From assembly GCA_009746045.1 (NCBI GenBank), contig RPFO01000700.1, forward strand, positions 64,001 through 85,000: a stretch of DNA of 21,000 bases, written 5' to 3'. This document shows, in pieces, positions 7,183 through 15,112 of this stretch (positions within the stretch are counted from its first letter, which is position 1; the number at the start of each line of letters is the position of its first letter). The notes beneath the pieces were generated by a model that was given only the letters and a program-made list of their open reading frames with translations, made no database searches and was not told the DNA's origin. The translations under genes were made by a program, and so were the position numbers. The stretch is from Mesostigma viride (lineage: Eukaryota; Streptophyta; Mesostigmatophyceae; Mesostigmatales; Mesostigmataceae).

Positions 7183-8145
7183 ATGGCGCATTCTGTCACC
7201 CGTGGACGTTGCAGTGCGCTTACAAAACTTGGGGTGCGGTGCTCAAAGGCGGCCGTTGGGCGGCGTAGCAAGTGTAGCGTTCACTCCAACAAAGGCCATC
7301 GCGTTCCCCGAAGAGGTCAGAGGCACAGGATGCGCGCCGGAGATGTGCTCGAGACGGGGTCGGACATTGACGAGATGTGGGCGCAGATCGCAGAAATTGA
7401 CGACACTGCTGCGTCCCTTGATGATCGGGAATGGTTGCGGAATCAGCCGCCTACCCGCGATCTCCCTGCAGAATATGAAAAGCGCATCCGCGCGTCGGAA
7501 GAGGCGAAGAGAATCGTGGCTCCGCCGCCGCCTGTCGTTCACCAGTACGCGCCGTACAATCCTGATGAGGATCGCAACTGGAAGGAGGAACTTAAACTGT
7601 TTAACGAACGCCAGCTGGCTAATGAACGCAGACGCATGCCGGCGGAAGACGCGCGCGTGTTAGCGCAGATTCGTGCGGAGGACGCAGCTGTGTGGGAGCA
7701 GATTCGGGCCGCTAGGGCTGGGGCGTCATCGCAGGCACTAGGGGCGCCATCGCAGGCACTAGGGGCGCCAACGCAGGCACCAGCACCCTCCACCAGACCG
7801 GCAGCCTCCACCAGACCGGCAGCCTCCACCAGACCGGCAGCCTCCACCAGACCGGCAGCCTCCACCAGACCGGCAGACTCCACCGGAGATGTGCTTAGGA
7901 TAGGGTCAGACGAGTATGACGAGATGTGGGAAAAGATCGGCAACATGACCATTACCTCTCCTGAGGATTGGACATGGGTTAGGAATCAGCCGCCTACCCG
8001 CGATCTCCCTGCACGGTTAGAAAAGCGCATCCGCGCAACGGAGGAGGCTAATGAACGCATTCGGGCTGAAGAGGCGGCTGAGGCGGAGGAAAAGGCGAAG
8101 CGCTGGTCGGCTGACTGGGATAAGAGAAGGCGGAACATTGGTTAA
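7183..8145 (+). CDS. Unrecognised 320-aa protein with Cys/His motif and internal duplication
   Basis: I chose the ATG at 7183 because the frame upstream has only a TTG. The N-terminus holds C10-x3-T14-K-x-G17-x2-C20-x10-C31-x2-H34. This pattern is widespread in short zinc-binding-like modules of giant viruses and phages. Two copies of a ~50-residue unit follow (53-104 and 235-286), each with GDVL..GSD, DEMW and NQPPTRDLPA, then charged helical sequence. They are separated by a linker with QALGAP repeats and five STRPAA-type repeats. The C-terminus is Glu/Lys/Arg-rich and probably helical. The stop overlaps an AATAAA. Its start codon is 24 bases from the end of a transposon. Function is unknown; a viral or transposon-derived origin is possible but unproved. 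Confidence 0.6.
   Translation: MAHSVTRGRCSALTKLGVRCSKAAVGRRSKCSVHSNKGHRVPRRGQRHRMRAGDVLETGSDIDEMWAQIAEIDDTAASLDDREWLRNQPPTRDLPAEYEKRIRASEEAKRIVAPPPPVVHQYAPYNPDEDRNWKEELKLFNERQLANERRRMPAEDARVLAQIRAEDAAVWEQIRAARAGASSQALGAPSQALGAPTQAPAPSTRPAASTRPAASTRPAASTRPAASTRPADSTGDVLRIGSDEYDEMWEKIGNMTITSPEDWTWVRNQPPTRDLPARLEKRIRATEEANERIRAEEAAEAEEKAKRWSADWDKRRRNIG
7727..7878 (+). repeat. In-frame minisatellites, 21-bp and 18-bp units
   Basis: Two and a half copies of a 21-bp unit (CATCGCAGGCACTAGGGGCGC) span 7727-7780 and five copies of an 18-bp unit (TCCACCAGACCGGCAGCC) span 7789-7878; the last differs slightly. Both unit lengths are multiples of three and keep the reading frame, supporting that the frame is coding. 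Confidence 0.93.
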
Positions 8146-8149
8146 TAAA
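8144..8149 (+). terminator. AATAAA polyadenylation signal overlapping the stop codon
   Basis: The stop TAA at 8143-8145 is immediately followed by another TAA and the two form AATAAA, followed by a GT-rich stretch (TGTGTGTCGTGTG). This is a compact gene end. Confidence 0.5.
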
Positions 8150-8469
8150 TGTGTGTGTCGTGTGCGCCTCGGGCGCGACATTAAAATGATAACCATCGCT
8201 AATAATGACAGCGGCCCATTTCATTCCAGTCCCCGCGCCGCGCCCCATCCCGATCCCCATCCCGTCGCCCCTGCCGGTGCCGGTGCCGCGACCGCGGCCC
8301 AGGCCCAGACCCAGACAGCCACGGCAGGGAAAAAAGAAGTATCCGTCGCCAAGTTGCCTGGACTGACTGGCCGGTCAACGATTTTATATATCATAAGGTT
8401 GGTAACGCAACGCACCTCACGCGTTCGTTCCGCCCCCGGTTTTGTGTCCGCCTACATTGACATTGCGGC
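8146..8469 (+). promoter_or_regulatory. Spacer with C-rich repeats and a TATA-like box
   Basis: 8228-8310 is C-rich low-complexity sequence built of CCCCATCCCGAT- and GCCGGTGCC-type words. ATTTTATATATC at 8381-8392 is a good TATA-like element about 80 bases before the ATG at 8470. No gene is seen in this stretch. Confidence 0.45.
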
Positions 8470-8973
8470 ATGTCTATCGCGCTGGACCAGGTGCTGACGT
8501 GCTACCGTTGCGGCGACTCGGTGGATCTCGAAGAGGCGTGGAACTCCTGCGAGGGCGAGCTCGTGCACTTGTACGTGCATTACTTGTATCAAGAGGGGCT
8601 CGAGGTGTACCCGCCGCACATCGCATGCCGAGAATGCGGAGAGGAGGCGATGGACGAATGCGGCTGCTGGTACGAACGCATGAGCCTGGACGCCCTGCTC
8701 ATACTCTGCAACCTCAAGGGGTCGCGCCTGCCGGAGATATGGCGATGGGCTCACTCCCATGGAGGCAGGACAAGCCCGGGACAGGGTGTGCCGGGGGGCG
8801 GACTTGCTTCCAAAGGCTCCGGTGGTGCCGTCTCCTGTTCTGCTGACGCCTCGCTGCTGACGTCAGCGGACACATCGCCCGCAATCAACACCTGCCCGTC
8901 GCGGGCCACCCACTTGGCGGCGGGCGACCACCACCGCAGACCAGACCACCACCGTCCGTCCATCGCTCTCTAA
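8470..8973 (+). CDS. Unrecognised 167-aa Cys-rich protein
   Basis: The ATG at 8470 follows a TATA-like box. The first ~95 residues look folded: C11-x2-C14, C27, C53-x2-C56, C64 and C66 suggest a zinc-binding module made of two CxxCG-type knuckles around an acidic, aromatic helix (LVHLYVHYLY). The rest, from about 97, is Gly/Ser/His/Arg-rich and disordered-looking. The module recalls small zinc-ribbon proteins but I cannot name a family. Competing frames overlap this stretch (for example a 134-codon plus-strand frame from 8442), but none shows a comparable pattern. Same strand and spacing as the 320-aa gene upstream suggest they belong to one unit. Confidence 0.5.
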   Translation: MSIALDQVLTCYRCGDSVDLEEAWNSCEGELVHLYVHYLYQEGLEVYPPHIACRECGEEAMDECGCWYERMSLDALLILCNLKGSRLPEIWRWAHSHGGRTSPGQGVPGGGLASKGSGGAVSCSADASLLTSADTSPAINTCPSRATHLAAGDHHRRPDHHRPSIAL

Positions 8974-9053
8974 ATGATGGCCTAGACAATTTACCGGGAG
9001 GAGGAGGATGAACAGAGAGGCCCATGAAGAGGTGACCGATATTATGGATCACT

Positions 9054-9373
9054 TCAGGCCCAGAAACGTTTACGCTTATCGTCGACTCTCCGCCTGCCAG
9101 GCATGACGGCGGTCTTGGCGGCTCGCATGACCCAATCGACTATGGCGTCCGGCCCTCTGTAAAGGATGCCCGCGCCTTGTTCTCTCAGTCGGCGCAGTTT
9201 ATCCATAGACACGAGCCACGACCGCTGCAGGTTCCGCTCTACCACATTGGCCTCCCGGAGATCTTCGTCATAACTGCCGTCACCTCTTTTTAGGAGAACC
9301 CCTGTTTTGATTAGTATTTTGCATATTCCTTTACTACTACACTTGCGATTTTTCTTTACTTCAATAAATATTT
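9054..9373 (-). other. Open minus-strand frame without a start codon; possible exon
   Basis: A stop-free minus-strand frame reads for about 106 codons from near 9373 to the TGA at 9054-9056. The Lys-rich beginning has no ATG before an internal Met; the later part (KLRRLREQGAG, DAIVDWVMRAAK) reads like plausible helical protein. It could be a final exon, a decayed gene or chance. No family recognised. Confidence 0.25.
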
Positions 9374-9378
9374 AAGGC

Positions 9379-9828
9379 ATGGGTTTGTGTCTATCTGTCA
9401 GCAAGCTGGGAGCTAACCGCATGGAGCATATAAGCGCACAAACCGTCATGCGCTCACGATGGGAGGCAGTCTACCCGCTCAAAAGGATGCCAACTCCGAT
9501 CCCGTCCCCAAGGGCGAGTTCGGATGCTCAACCTCCTCCTCCTCTACCAGCTGCCCTTCCGGCTGCTCAACCTCCTCCTCCTCTACCAGCTGCCCTTCCA
9601 GCTGCCCTTCCAGCTGCTCAACCTCCTCCTCCTCCAGCTGCCCCCACTGCTGTAGAAGGGTTGTCACAAGCATTAGCTGGAGCAGCAGAACAAGCAGCGG
9701 CAGCAGTGGCGGCGGCGCAGGTGGCACAAGCAGCGGTCCTATCCAAACTCGGGCATCGAGAAAGCCGGGAGAGCAGGGGAGTAAAATTGGCAGGGCCTCT
9801 CCAGCCATCGCCGCCCTTCGAACAGTGA
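9379..9828 (+). CDS. Possible 149-aa Pro/Ala-rich protein with lipidation-type N-terminus
   Basis: The protein begins MGLCLS, which fits an N-myristoylation (Gly2, Ser6) plus palmitoylation (Cys4) signal and would place it on a membrane. Residues 40-95 are repeats of QPPPPLPAALPAA type, followed by an Ala/Gln-rich helix (LSQALAGAAEQAAAAV...) and a basic tail. A TATA-like AATATTTAA lies only a few bases before the ATG. A second frame over the same DNA (9459-9893) is Ser/Cys low-complexity; the choice between them rests on the start context and is uncertain. Function unknown. Confidence 0.4.
   Translation: MGLCLSVSKLGANRMEHISAQTVMRSRWEAVYPLKRMPTPIPSPRASSDAQPPPPLPAALPAAQPPPPLPAALPAALPAAQPPPPPAAPTAVEGLSQALAGAAEQAAAAVAAAQVAQAAVLSKLGHRESRESRGVKLAGPLQPSPPFEQ
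9530..9640 (+). repeat. Imperfect tandem repeat of CTCAACCTCCTCCTCC / CAGCTGCCCTTCC
   Basis: Several copies of a Pro/Ala-coding word, with deletion variants. Unit lengths are multiples of three in the 9379 frame. Confidence 0.85.
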
Positions 9829-10345
9829 TAGACTTTGAAACCCCCTTTTTGCTCGCCGACCCCTCAGCAGCAATTCCCGAGCAGGGAACGTGATAGACTT
9901 CTCCTTAAAAAGCAAGACTTCTCCTTCAAAGTCCTCAGCCAACCAATTCAGAGCCTCTCATAGCCTCCCAGGGGCCGCCCAGGGACCCGGCCGGACGCGC
10001 CAGGGCTTCCCGGGACCTACGGGGCGGCCCGCCGGCGCCGGTTGCCAACAGCTCGACACGTGGCGCTCTCCGCTTGGGGCCCAGCGGCCGACTGGCGCGC
10101 TCTGTCAAAGCGGGGCCGCGGGGGTCACTCACGTAGTTTCTAGGAGCCCAAAATAGCCCACAGCCAGAACCTACGACCCGTTGCCTGACCGTACACATAA
10201 ATTCCCACTGACCGCCGGCCCAGCAAATAAACCTCAGCGCGGCGCTGCCGGCTGACCTCCGGACTTAGCCAATTCCGAGCATAACCAAATTCCAATACTT
10301 TATGTGACTGCGAGCCCACAATATAACACCCGATAGTTTGGCCTG
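9829..10345. other. GC-rich stretch with no convincing gene
   Basis: 9900-10140 is very GC-rich, with GGGCGGCCCGCCGGCGCCGG-like words. GTGATAGACTT occurs twice (near 9826 and 9890) and ACTTCTCCTT is repeated near 9897. The end nearest 10345 shows LTR-promoter similarity described separately. Confidence 0.5.
10302..10330 (-). repeat. Patch resembling the copia LTR promoter
   Basis: On the minus strand GGTGTTATATT is followed, after four bases, by GCTCGCAGTCACAT. The same two words occur in the 3' LTR at 5747-5757 and 5768-5781, spaced by ten bases. It may be the remnant of a related LTR, abutting the LINE fragment near 10346. Confidence 0.4.
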
Positions 10346-11003
10346 GGAGCTGAACCAAATCTCAAGGCGTTCACTGGGGGTGCCTGGGATGTGAGCCCGT
10401 TGCGTTTCCCGCCATCCGGTGAGACGGTCGAGAGAGCGCCAGGCCGCCTTGTGCTGGTTGGCGGCCGTGTGGCGATTGATTTCTGCGGCAAGCGTCTCCA
10501 CCTCCTCCGCATGTGCGGCAGTATATGCTTGAGTAAGCCGTTCCTGGTACGGGTTTAGGTCCTCCCCGCGGCGGCGGGCCTGCGATAGCGCCAGCCGGGC
10601 GGCAACCACCCGGGCGTCACGCAGGTAGAGCGGGGCTGGTCGGGCGCGGGGTTGCTCGGGGAGAGGCTTAGAGCCAAGCTCCACCGATCGCATGAACAAA
10701 TCGTAGGGTAGCGTGAGATCCACACCGCGATCTGCGTCCAGGTACATCAAAGGCTGCGCGTCCACGAAGGCAGACCTGATTGCATCGCGGCGTATGTCAT
10801 CCTCTGACCACTTCTCCCTGCGCCCACGGACGGGGTGTAAGCAGGTCCAGTCAGGGCGGGGCCGGGGGCGGCGGCGCGCAGGGGCCTGAAGACGTAGGCA
10901 CAAGGTTGCGGTGACCATGCGGTGATCCGATGCGACACTGGGGGTGGTCAGCGTACGGGCATCGATGACGGAAGAGCGCCAGCACTTGTGCACAAGTATG
11001 TAG
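10346..11003 (-). pseudogene. LINE (non-LTR retrotransposon) fragment: end of endonuclease and linker
   Basis: The minus-strand frame reads LYILVHKCWRSSVIDART and then SVASDHRMVTATL, the last motif of the apurinic-type endonuclease of LINE elements; the SDH holds the catalytic Asp-His pair. It goes on through the basic, helical linker that precedes reverse transcriptase (HTAANQHKAAWRSLDRLTGW). No stop interrupts about 220 codons. The domain is cut exactly where the piggyBac-like terminal repeat begins (11004), and at the other end it breaks near 10346, before any RT motif. It is a dead fragment, in the same orientation as the RT remnant at 19108-20112 but not part of that copy. Confidence 0.75.
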
Positions 11004-11155
11004 AGTTGTACAAGCTAGTGCTTATACTTTTTATGCGGAAACCTTTTTGCTAAGGTTAACCCATATTCTTACATCCTGCGCAGGATGTAAGAATATGCGT
11101 TAACCTTAGCAAAAAGGTTTCCGCATAAAAAGTATAAGCACTAGCTTGTACAACT
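11004..11155. repeat. 152-bp near-perfect palindrome
   Basis: Two 76-bp arms centred between 11079 and 11080 differ only at the 11061/11098 pair. Each arm holds a 52-bp piggyBac-like terminal repeat (11004-11055; 11104-11155), a TTAA (11056-11059; 11100-11103) and half of a 40-bp centre. Confidence 0.95.
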
Positions 11156-11446
11156 TAAAACCTTGCGCGTTGGCGCGAAATCCTCCTTAACTAGGGCTTT
11201 ACTTCCGCATCGAATTACTAATTCGATATCGAATTACTGATTCGATATTAATCCCGGGAAGGTCCGATATCTACCTCGCGAGGCGATTAATTAGGTCCGA
11301 CCGATGCCCCGGCGGATCCCCCCAAATAATCCCTGCTCGGCACTGTCCCCACGAGGTTTCGAACCCATGGTACTTCCGCGCCGCGCCGGTTCTAAGTTGT
11401 ACAAGCTAGTGCTTATACTTTTTATGCGCAAACCTTTTTGCTAAGG
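11104..11446. mobile_element. piggyBac-type MITE, 343 bp
   Basis: The element starts CCTTAGCAAAAAGG and ends CCTTTTTGCTAAGG, with 52-bp terminal inverted repeats differing at one base, and is flanked on both sides by TTAA (11100-11103; 11447-11450). TTAA duplication and CCT...AGG ends are the marks of piggyBac. The 240-bp interior has no ORF. On the minus strand it contains a B-box-like GGTTCGAAACCTC (11353-11365), as in tRNA-derived SINEs, but no good A box. Confidence 0.85.
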
Positions 11447-11450
11447 TTAA

Positions 11451-12571
11451 CCCTTCAATTGTGTCAACTGGAACCGCCAGAACGGACTGAGTTTGGGTAT
11501 CTTTGTGCGCCTGGCGGTAACAGTTAGAATATGAACGACCGACTTGGTACAATGCTTGAGAACACAGAGTGCTGAGAGCAATGAATTGCTTGGTTCATTA
11601 GAAAATAGGTTTACCCTTTATCAACGTTCGTCTCACTGGCTGCGCCGCCAGTGACCGTTGGGTGCAGACCGTTGGCCCGAGGCCGCACGATGACAGGTCG
11701 CAGTCTAGTCACTGCATCGTGTGATCACAGATCAATGCACGCTGCAGTACGGTCCCTATCTAGGATACTCTAGTACCGTCCAATGACAGGACACTACGTA
11801 TACTGGGTACTGACATCTGTCACGTACCCCAGTACCCAAAGTACCTATCTAGGGAAACGTATGCGACTCGACTAGCATTCCTATCTGCATAGCCCACGTG
11901 GTATTTATATTCACATACCAACGTAGGTTTACAAGGCTTATTCATACGTTGTATTCACATTGCCTTTGAGACTTAGTCTATAGCAAAGCATGGAGACTAA
12001 CTGTAACTAGCCAAATAACATTTTCTGGCCCACCCTTGGAACCAAGCATGCTTTTATATCAAATAATGTTTAGGAAATTTGGTTGGTCACATATCCATGC
12101 CCTACACCTGCTATAAATAGCACCCCCCTCAGGGGGGTACGATGCACACGGGGTTCGAGACACATATAATGCATTATGGACCATTTACTCAAATCTGTTG
12201 GCCCTGGCCTTTTGAGGGGAGTTAAATATAATCACAGACATGCCATCAATGCATTGGCAACATGATATGTCACAAAACTGTGAACACTAGCTACCGAATG
12301 GCCGAAGCCAGCTGGCACCGTTATAACGGTGCCAGTTGGCAGGGGTATAAATGGTAGCATAACAACACAAAACTTTATTCCAGTTGGCATAAAACAACAA
12401 GGGATGCCCAAATGGGCATAATGCACCATACCTAGGTGATAAAACAAGAGACCATGCCATATAACACATGCCAACATGCCGCAAGGGGCCAAAAGGGCAC
12501 TAGCGCGCGCGGTAGCGCATGACTAGCCAAGGGTGTAGCTAACTGTCAAGGCTACCTGGCTATGTGCCAAA
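11451..12571. other. Non-coding stretch with several short inverted repeats and TATA-like boxes
   Basis: No credible gene. Visible structures: TGGGTACTG 11804-11812 with CAGTACCCA 11830-11838; TATAAATAG 12112-12120 followed by the stem ACCCCCC/GGGGGGT at 12122-12138; a palindrome at 12309-12338; and GTATAAATGG near 12344. The minus-strand end includes the 3' flank of the transposase gene. Confidence 0.55.
12309..12338. repeat. Palindrome next to the transposase gene
   Basis: A perfect 24-bp palindrome (12312-12335) centred on GTTATAAC, with two further pairs and one mismatch outside it. It lies about 235 bases beyond the transposase stop and could act in 3' end formation or be part of the element end. 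Confidence 0.85.
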
Positions 12572-15112
12572 CTACGGATTGCGCCTCTGGGTGCGCAGAA
12601 ACTGCCTCCTACGAGGTCCTGTCAGCTGGGTGCCAGCTGCCAGCGTGCGGGTCGTGCGGCCATTGGCCTCAGCCCACGCGCGGCCAGCCGGGCTGCGGGC
12701 TGACAGGGGCTGCATGGCACGCTGGCGGCGCCCGTCGTCGTCGAGCGCGGTGACAGGCCCTGCGTGGAACACGTTCCAGCACGCGCCCAAGCACAGTGCC
12801 TGGTCGCAGTCCTTGCACCAGAAGTTGGTGCGCTTGCGCTCGGGGGTGGTGGCGCATACCACGCATTGCGCCTGCTCCGTCCACGGAATGCGCTCGGGCA
12901 CGAGGTGGGTGCCGCTGAAACGCCCGTCCAGCCCAGGCTGGTGGGCCTCCGCGATGCGGTCGATGTCCAGCCGGGCGCCATGCCACTGATTGTTCACCAG
13001 CTGCTGTGAGAGCAAGCTGAGGAACCCCACGTGGGAGAGGCAGTCAGGGCGGTTGGCGCGGGTGAGAGTCTGCAGGATGTAGGCGTTGCCGACCGCGTTG
13101 GCCAGGTGCCCCGTGGCGACCCGGTGCCACCACACCCGCGAGACAAGGGCCTTCTGCAGGTCGTAGTTGCTGGCGAGCTGGTCAAACTTGTCCACTGCCT
13201 TGTAGCAGCTCCAGTACGCGGGAATGAGCGAGGGGGCAGTGACCATGACGCGCTCGTCGCGGCCGCCATGGCGGCTGACCATCTCCTCCTCAAGGGGGAT
13301 GCCCTTGGCCAGCACCCACACGAGCTTGCGGTCCTGCCAGGCGGCCAAGGTCAGCCCATCACGCTTGACAGCCCATGCGTAGTCCCCCTGGGCTGGCCTG
13401 CGGGGCACGAGGCGCTTAACCTCGGTGAAGGGGAGGCCACGACGGTTGGGGAGCGCTGTGCCCACCAGTGCGCGGTGGCCCATGCGGTGGCACGCCTCAA
13501 TCACCTCACGGCCGGTGTAGAACCGGTCCATGGCCATGTGGATCCCGTGTGGCAACGTGCTGGCAAGCTCATTCACCACGTGGAAGGTATGGTTGACCTG
13601 GGCCAGCTTGTCGTACGTGTTGGCATGGTACAGGTAGCCGGTGGGCCAGTCGTTCAGGCAATACTGCTTCACGTGGAAGGGGGCAGGCTTGCTCGGGTTG
13701 AAGCACCGTATTGGGCACAGCTTGTGCCTGGACGCGATGCTCCTCTCGTCAACGGCAGCCGCGCTACCCGGGATGAAGAACTTCTTGTAGGCGTCGTTCA
13801 AGATGTCTTCCAGCCACAAGAACTGCCACAGTCGCCACTCGCGTGTCAGCGTGTTGGCGGGGCGCTGGGCAGAGTCCCGGAAGTGCAAGAAGCGTGTAAC
13901 CTGCTGGAAGCGCAGCAGGGGCATCACGTGCTGCAGGTTGGCAGCATGAGCAGCACCAAGTGGCTGGCCAGAAAAATAATCCCCCCTGGCAGGCATGCTC
14001 ACGAGTGACATGGTCAAGAGGATGCCCAGCCACTTGCCCAGCTCGTTCATGGAAAGAGGCGACCACTCCCGTGCCCCAGCAGATGCCGTGCGCTGCTTCT
14101 CCTCGGCATAGCGGTTTGTCTCCTTGACAATGCGCTCCAGCACAGGGCCAGGCTGCCAGAACAGCAGGAACAGGTCGAGAGGAGAAAACCGGTAAGGAAC
14201 ACCCGGGATGTTTTGATACATCGCCTTGCGCTCACTGTCAAACGGCGCACTATGCGGCACTCGGGGCAGTTCTGCAGGATCCGGCTTGCCAGTGCCGAAC
14301 ACCCACTCATCCCCGCCATCGTCGCCACCATCGGGATCATCATCCCCCGGATCTTCCGACTCAGCATCGCTGTCCACAAGCTCGGGAACGATGTCGTCGT
14401 CATCAGAAGAGTCGCTGGGCTCGGAGTCGGGCTGATCCGGAGGGGGCAGCCGCTGCAGACGCCTTTTTGGCACTCTGCCGGTTGCAGGCGTCCTCCTCGA
14501 GTTGCCTGCACGACGCTTGGCACGTTTCTTGGGCGGGGAGGAGGAAATATCCTCGCTATCCTGCTCATCATCGCTGTCGGGCTCCGATGCCGGCTCCGAG
14601 GCATCTGGACCGTCACCTGCGCTCCCACCTTCCTGCCCATCGCTGCCTGCATCCCCTTCCTCCTCTACCTCGTCCTCCGCAGGCCTAGAGGTCTCTCCTA
14701 CCTTCCTGAACTGAAAAATCTTCTCTTTTGTCAACTTATATTTGCATGGATCGTCGACAAATTTGCACCATCCGTGCTTTTTATCGCGTGTCACCTCCGC
14801 TACATGGCCGTCTAGGCGATCATGCGCATGATTCTCACCATATTCTTGCACTGCCCACGGCTCTCCGAAGAAGGCCGGATGCACTGCCACCCTAAATCCA
14901 AGTTTCAGTCGAAATGTGGCCAGCAGCTGGCCAGTAGGCGACGCCATGTCTGTCGAGGTCAAACGTCGTTTCGTTGTCGTGCACGTCTTTTTGCAAAAAA
15001 CGCGCATTTTTTTCCCGCCGAAAGTACCCCAGGACCAGGGTACCCCCTGGGTTTGCCAGATCATAACTCCCTGGCCAATCGTCCAAATTACGGTCTGAAT
15101 AGTGCCAGGCAT
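12572..15112 (-). CDS. piggyBac-type transposase, intact ORF
   Basis: An uninterrupted 846-residue protein; an in-frame TAG lies just before the first ATG at 15112, and Met56 (14947) is a possible later start. Residues 60-140 form a small conserved-looking N-terminal module (FRVAVHPAFFGEPW, GHVAEVTRDKKHGWCKF). Residues 145-275 are an acidic, Ser-rich linker with a basic cluster (PKKRAKRR) that could be a nuclear localisation signal. The DDE transposase domain spans about 300-690. Its three Asp are D455 (AVDERS), D529 (MDRFYTG) and D641 (AVDKFDQ), spaced as in piggyBac. A C-terminal Cys-rich domain, C750-x2-C753-x12-C766-x2-C769-x4-C774-x3-C778-x4-H783, is the usual DNA-binding zinc module of the family. 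It should cut and rejoin DNA at TTAA. Longer than insect piggyBac (594 aa) because of the N-terminal region. No terminal repeats were found around it, so it may be an immobilised or domesticated copy. Confidence 0.93.
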   Translation of the reverse strand: MPGTIQTVIWTIGQGVMIWQTQGVPWSWGTFGGKKMRVFCKKTCTTTKRRLTSTDMASPTGQLLATFRLKLGFRVAVHPAFFGEPWAVQEYGENHAHDRLDGHVAEVTRDKKHGWCKFVDDPCKYKLTKEKIFQFRKVGETSRPAEDEVEEEGDAGSDGQEGGSAGDGPDASEPASEPDSDDEQDSEDISSSPPKKRAKRRAGNSRRTPATGRVPKRRLQRLPPPDQPDSEPSDSSDDDDIVPELVDSDAESEDPGDDDPDGGDDGGDEWVFGTGKPDPAELPRVPHSAPFDSERKAMYQNIPGVPYRFSPLDLFLLFWQPGPVLERIVKETNRYAEEKQRTASAGAREWSPLSMNELGKWLGILLTMSLVSMPARGDYFSGQPLGAAHAANLQHVMPLLRFQQVTRFLHFRDSAQRPANTLTREWRLWQFLWLEDILNDAYKKFFIPGSAAAVDERSIASRHKLCPIRCFNPSKPAPFHVKQYCLNDWPTGYLYHANTYDKLAQVNHTFHVVNELASTLPHGIHMAMDRFYTGREVIEACHRMGHRALVGTALPNRRGLPFTEVKRLVPRRPAQGDYAWAVKRDGLTLAAWQDRKLVWVLAKGIPLEEEMVSRHGGRDERVMVTAPSLIPAYWSCYKAVDKFDQLASNYDLQKALVSRVWWHRVATGHLANAVGNAYILQTLTRANRPDCLSHVGFLSLLSQQLVNNQWHGARLDIDRIAEAHQPGLDGRFSGTHLVPERIPWTEQAQCVVCATTPERKRTNFWCKDCDQALCLGACWNVFHAGPVTALDDDGRRQRAMQPLSARSPAGRAWAEANGRTTRTLAAGTQLTGPRRRQFLRTQRRNP

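Noticed and set aside
12232-12492. 86-codon minus-strand frame
   Set aside because: Composed of repeated GCCA/TGGC words and a palindrome; no start context or family similarity.
13031-14008. 325-codon plus-strand frame
   Set aside because: Antisense to the conserved DDE domain of the transposase, with no family features.
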